This document shows positions 63,963-64,000 of a stretch of 64,000 nt of DNA, piece by piece. Numbering within the stretch: position 1 is the stretch's first letter; the number at the start of each line of letters is the position of its first letter. This DNA comes from JBBSEX01 sp038239345 (GTDB taxonomy: Bacteria; Acidobacteriota; Terriglobia; Bryobacterales; Bryobacteraceae), in NCBI GenBank assembly GCA_038239345.1, contig JBBSEX010000007.1:62001-126000 (forward strand), given 5' to 3'. A program made the position numbers and the translations under genes. The notes under the pieces were generated by a model. It was given only the letters and a program-made list of their open reading frames with translations. It did not search any database and had not been told where the DNA came from.

Positions 63963-64000
63963 GATCGCCTTCACGGCATCGACACAGAGCACGGCCGCGT

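Overview
The window is most likely chromosomal DNA from an acidobacterium close to Bryobacterales/Solibacterales. The family markers are two secreted proteins ending in the TIGR03437 ('Solibacter-type') C-terminal domain, an ADOP-type duplicated FtsX permease, a PEP-CTERM protein, an Asp/Glu-rich protein and an LptD, which implies a Gram-negative envelope. Genes are densely packed. The only stretch over 300 bases without a gene is the rplL-rpoB leader. I see no CRISPR array, insertion sequence, prophage, tRNA or rRNA.

Layout. 1-9 kb (minus strand): a Ser/Thr kinase cut by the window edge, a 1495-residue NHL-repeat protein and an 817-residue secreted protein. 9-13.2 kb (plus): a small secreted protein, then overlapping DUF2339 and DUF3999 genes. 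13.2-16.2 kb: LysM/peptidoglycan-binding protein, secreted DcrB-like protein and LCAT-type lipase, which together look like an orphan secreted-effector cassette. 16.4-27.2 kb: rplA-rplJ-rplL-rpoB-rpoC without rplK directly upstream, ending in a strong terminator. 27.3-34.8 kb: three methyltransferases, a PI-PLC-like phosphodiesterase and an ADOP permease. Two of the methyltransferases are paralogues in opposite orientation. 34.8-42.6 kb: DUF192 lipoprotein, cyclophilin lipoprotein, TPR protein, PEP-CTERM protein, rpmI-rplT, a ZapB-like coiled coil, ZapA, LptD and an RDD membrane protein. 42.7-49 kb: ClpS, S9 peptidase, acidic protein, stress protein, CaiB-type CoA transferase and MFS transporter. 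49-53.5 kb (minus): unknown gene, ankyrin protein, pheS, pheT. 53.6-59.7 kb (plus): FG-GAP protein and a translationally coupled glycosylation operon (GT2, GT2, DUF2304, TMTC-like, GT4). 59.7-63.2 kb: dnaG and rpoD.

The most notable gene is the last one, 63264-63962. Conceptual translation gives two fragments separated by one in-frame TGA. Together they form an iodothyronine-deiodinase-like thioredoxin-fold protein in which the TGA sits exactly at the family's catalytic selenocysteine (GSYT-U-PPF). A hairpin with a GGU apical loop begins 10 nt after the TGA, as expected for a bacterial SECIS. I read it as one intact selenoprotein gene rather than a pseudogene.

Other points of interest are an eight-cysteine insertion near the N-terminus of RpoB, a 15-nt motif repeated exactly just before two intrinsic terminators, terminator-like hairpins sitting 7-11 nt before the start codons of rpmI and a methyltransferase, and a 22-position hairpin between convergent genes.

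All calls come from reading the sequence and from recalled family knowledge. No database search was run. Where a start codon was moved from the longest reading frame, the reason is given in the entry.
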